Part shown: one piece after another, positions 62,455 through 64,000 of the stretch
How the letters are laid out: each line of letters starts with the position of its first letter
Numbering within the stretch: position 1 is the stretch's first letter
Origin: Flavobacterium psychroterrae
GTDB lineage: Bacteria; Bacteroidota; Bacteroidia; Flavobacteriales; Flavobacteriaceae
Assembly (NCBI RefSeq): GCF_018380615.1
Contig: NZ_JAGYVZ010000017.1
Span: forward strand, 62,001-126,000
Direction of reading: 5' to 3'
Length of the DNA: 64,000 nt
The notes under the pieces: model-generated
What the model saw: the letters and a program-made list of their open reading frames with translations, nothing else
What the model was told of the DNA's origin: nothing
Database searches by the model: none
Made by a program: the position numbers and the translations under genes

Positions 62455-63189
62455 TTAATTAAATTTATTAGCATGTATAACACTACTGCTTTGGTTTCTC
62501 TTTACATTACCTAACACTTGATAAAGTCTTGTTACATCATCAATATGTACATCGAATGGTTCATGTATCAAACGCCCGGAGCTCTCGTATTTTTCTTCAT
62601 TCACTGAGCAAGCTAGCCAATTTTGGGGCAAATCACTTTTTTGAAGTCTTTTAATTACCCTGTATTCTGATGTTTCTAGCAAATAATCCTGACCATAAAC
62701 AACCAAACGTTTATTTTTTACCTCCCGCAGTGCTGCAATACTTCCTGATTTATATTCTGGGTACATACTATCTCCATGAACACGCATTGCGGCGGTAGCA
62801 TCACGAAACCAATCTCCTGCATCGATCATTTCTGCGGGTTGTTGGGTTGGGTCTAGTATTGCAGTTTCCTGCATACCCGCTGTAACAACACCATCGTATA
62901 AAGGAATTAAATTTTTTTCTTCTCGTCCATAATTCACCGATGAATCACTTGGTGTATTTAAATCACTTTTTAACATGGAACCTTTTCCAGTAATCAGCCA
63001 CTCGATGTTAATATCCTTATATAAGGACAAAATTTTGACTATTTTGTCACCCCCAATTTCACTATTTAACCCTTTTCCTTTAAAATTTGAGGCACTAAAA
63101 CCAGTTTTTTCGTAAAAATCAGTTTTACTAATGCTTTGTTTTTCAATGTATTGCAATATATTTTCTTTAATTGTCGAAATTTTGTCCAT
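62455..63189 (-). CDS. Phage-type repressor, helix-turn-helix plus S24 peptidase
   Basis: 244 residues. The N-terminal DNA-binding part is STIKENILQYIEKQSISKTD, with EKTGFSASNFKGKG and IVKILSLYKDINIEWLITGKG, typical of Bacteroidota phage repressors. The C-terminal LexA/S24 domain has the catalytic Ser in VHGDSMYPEY (Ser 141) and Lys in YRVIKRL (Lys 180). No Ala-Gly cleavage site is certain, though VVTAGMQE is in the right place. It would keep prophage early genes silent and respond to RecA-type signals. It is divergent from small plus-strand genes, the layout of an immunity region. Confidence 0.93.
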   Translation of the reverse strand: MDKISTIKENILQYIEKQSISKTDFYEKTGFSASNFKGKGLNSEIGGDKIVKILSLYKDINIEWLITGKGSMLKSDLNTPSDSSVNYGREEKNLIPLYDGVVTAGMQETAILDPTQQPAEMIDAGDWFRDATAAMRVHGDSMYPEYKSGSIAALREVKNKRLVVYGQDYLLETSEYRVIKRLQKSDLPQNWLACSVNEEKYESSGRLIHEPFDVHIDDVTRLYQVLGNVKRNQSSSVIHANKFN

Positions 63190-63218
63190 TTTTATAATTA
63201 TAGGTCTAAATTTTGTCT
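63177..63218. promoter_or_regulatory. Direct repeats in the repressor/early-gene switch region
   Basis: AAATTTTGTCC at 63177-63187 and AAATTTTGTCT at 63208-63218, 31 bp apart, in the divergent promoter region. They are candidate repressor operators. Confidence 0.4.
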
Positions 63219-63219
63219 A

Positions 63220-63227
63220 TATATTTG
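63220..63227 (+). promoter_or_regulatory. -7 promoter box of the rightward early genes
   Basis: TATATTTG, exact match, directly after the second operator-like repeat and 65 nt before the ATG at 63293. A repressor bound there would block it. Confidence 0.5.
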
Positions 63228-63292
63228 TAAAACAAAATACAAAATACAAGTTTCAAAACACGCTTTCAAAACATAGTATAAAACGCAAAGAT

Positions 63293-63466
63293 ATGAAAAT
63301 AAGAATCGCTCCCGAGTTTAAAACTCAAATGGCAAAAGAATTTAAAACGAGTAAGCAAAATGTAAAAATGGCATTAGACTATTACAACAACTCTGAGCTC
63401 GCTAAGAAGGTTCGAGCTCGTGCAAAAGAGTTGTTGTTGAAAGAAGGTAATAATGTAATTATATGA
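63293..63466 (+). CDS. Small phage early protein
   Basis: 57 residues from ATG 63293; an upstream open frame to 63131 overlaps the repressor and the promoter and is not used. Basic and helical: MKIRIAPEFKTQMAKEFKTS, QNVKMALDYYNNSELAKKVR, AKELLLKEGN. The first half looks like a short helix-turn-helix or ribbon DNA-binding segment, as seen in the gene next to the repressor in many Bacteroidota prophages, but no family is certain. The stop overlaps the next start (ATGA), so it is coupled with the following gene. Confidence 0.65.
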   Translation: MKIRIAPEFKTQMAKEFKTSKQNVKMALDYYNNSELAKKVRARAKELLLKEGNNVII

Positions 63467-63873
63467 AACAAAAATTAGTTATTGCCTTTGATATTCAAAA
63501 TCAAGACGGGCAATCATTATTAAACGGTAATAACGCTAATGGTTATATAGGTGATATACAAGCAATAGAAATTGAGTCAAACGAAATTAACTGGGATTTA
63601 ATTAAAATCAGATCATTCTTATCGGAATTTCATCTGGGTCTAATTGTAAAACTTGCTCCAAATGACGATTTGTCCCTTGAAATTCCTGATATAATTCCAG
63701 AGGGAAAAGCTCTAAATCTTCATCAAAGATTTTCGTCAATAGCGGAACTGCACCAGGTTGGGAAGTTTCAAATAAAGGAAATGGAAAACAGCCGTGATTG
63801 TCGACTGCGAGAACAATCTTTCGAACCACAACCGAAGCATACTGGGTTTGCACATTGGAAATCTCCTGATTAA
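63463..63873 (+). CDS. Phage-like protein of unknown function
   Basis: 136 residues. ATG 63463 overlaps the preceding TGA (ATGA), a strong argument for the start. The first 80 residues look genuine (KLVIAFDIQNQDGQSLLNG, IEIESNEINWDLIKIRSFLS, LSLEIPDIIPEG). The last third has unusual residue use (many His, Arg, Cys, Trp), which may mean that the true frame shifts or ends. A minus-strand frame at 63608-63961 overlaps this third and looks equally plausible there. Function unknown. Confidence 0.45.
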   Translation: MKQKLVIAFDIQNQDGQSLLNGNNANGYIGDIQAIEIESNEINWDLIKIRSFLSEFHLGLIVKLAPNDDLSLEIPDIIPEGKALNLHQRFSSIAELHQVGKFQIKEMENSRDCRLREQSFEPQPKHTGFAHWKSPD

Positions 63874-63961
63874 ATTTTTGGTTTCTTAAATTATTTTCGT
63901 CTTTGGACTGTTCCGTGAAATACAAATGGTTGTATTCATAAAAGGAAAAACGTTTCATCAT
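63608..63961 (-). CDS. Alternative minus-strand frame near the window end
   Basis: 117 residues: MKRFSFYEYNHLYFTEQ at the start, VVVRKIVLAVDNHGCF and VPLLTKIFDEDLELFPLELY later. It overlaps the 3' part of the plus-strand gene at 63463 by 266 bp. Its codon and residue use look natural, with a polar helix and hydrophobic strands, but no family is recognised. Either this or the end of the overlapping gene is not real. A gene on this strand, ahead of the repressor, would be unusual in an early region. Confidence 0.35.
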   Translation of the reverse strand: MMKRFSFYEYNHLYFTEQSKDENNLRNQKFNQEISNVQTQYASVVVRKIVLAVDNHGCFPFPLFETSQPGAVPLLTKIFDEDLELFPLELYQEFQGTNRHLEQVLQLDPDEIPIRMI

Positions 63962-64000
63962 AATTACTATTATTTATTTGAGTGAGACCGTAAATATAGT

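Noticed and set aside
1-64000. tRNA, rRNA, CRISPR arrays and insertion-sequence transposases
   Set aside because: I looked for cloverleaf arms with TTCGA-type loops, regular spaced repeats and transposase motifs and found none that I could support.

Overview
The window reads as a chromosome segment of a Flavobacterium-like member of the Bacteroidota. The DNA is AT-rich. Starts mostly lack a Shine-Dalgarno sequence, and many genes have a TAnnTTTG -7 box. There are type IX secretion components (PorZ, C-terminal sorting domains), SusC/SusD outer-membrane import proteins, an OmpA protein with thrombospondin type 3 repeats, a B-type succinate dehydrogenase and an HMG-CoA synthase. No rRNA, tRNA, CRISPR array or insertion-sequence transposase was seen.

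Layout. 0-9.7 kb: the 3' part of glutamate dehydrogenase, porZ, recO, a sorted secreted protein, a beta-propeller protein and an unknown secreted protein. 9.8-15.8 kb: ileS, a DksA-like gene and lspA, interrupted by a pair of small roadblock/LC7-like genes and a lysine-rich 71-aa gene. The IleRS is eukaryote-like (type 2) and has a swapped signature motif, GIHH instead of HxGH. 15.9-24.7 kb: addA and addB, separated by kbl and ompA. 24.7-26.9 kb: a small ABC-transporter pair and a second, paralogous roadblock pair. 26.9-29.4 kb: an alpha/beta hydrolase and an Xaa-Pro aminopeptidase. 29.4-39.9 kb is accessory: palindromic repeats, a nuclease-like protein, a frameshifted GNAT acetyltransferase, an Xre regulator, an unusual 451-aa protein, a double-glycine-leader peptide, a LytTR regulator, small membrane proteins and a translationally coupled pair of paralogous membrane proteins. 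40-46.4 kb: HMG-CoA synthase, sdhCAB and an unknown secreted protein. 46.4-61 kb is a catabolic locus: GH20 hexosaminidase, DeoR-type regulator, M19 dipeptidase, D-threonine-aldolase/D-serine-dehydratase-like PLP enzyme, KDPG aldolase, PfkB (KDG) kinase, RidA, GntP transporter, SusD and SusC. 61.2-62.0 kb: an omega-amidase-like hydrolase. From about 62 kb a phage-like immunity region begins (S24 repressor with divergent small early genes) and runs off the window.

How the parts work together. The 46-61 kb locus can be read as one pathway. SusCD imports a ligand. Periplasmic hexosaminidase and dipeptidase trim it. GntP carries an aldonate-like or D-amino-acid-like product inwards. The PLP enzyme, with RidA clearing enamine/imine intermediates, could deaminate a 2-amino-2-deoxy-aldonate to 2-keto-3-deoxygluconate. 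Kinase and aldolase would then yield pyruvate and glyceraldehyde-3-phosphate. The same 15-bp motif (TGCA-N7-TGCA) lies twice upstream of susC and once in the hexosaminidase/DeoR intergenic region, which suggests one regulon.

The strongest candidates for undescribed biology are the two duplicated roadblock-like gene pairs, the amino-aldonate-type pathway with its operator, the altered IleRS motif, the orphan double-glycine-leader peptide and the coupled FWARR membrane-protein pair.
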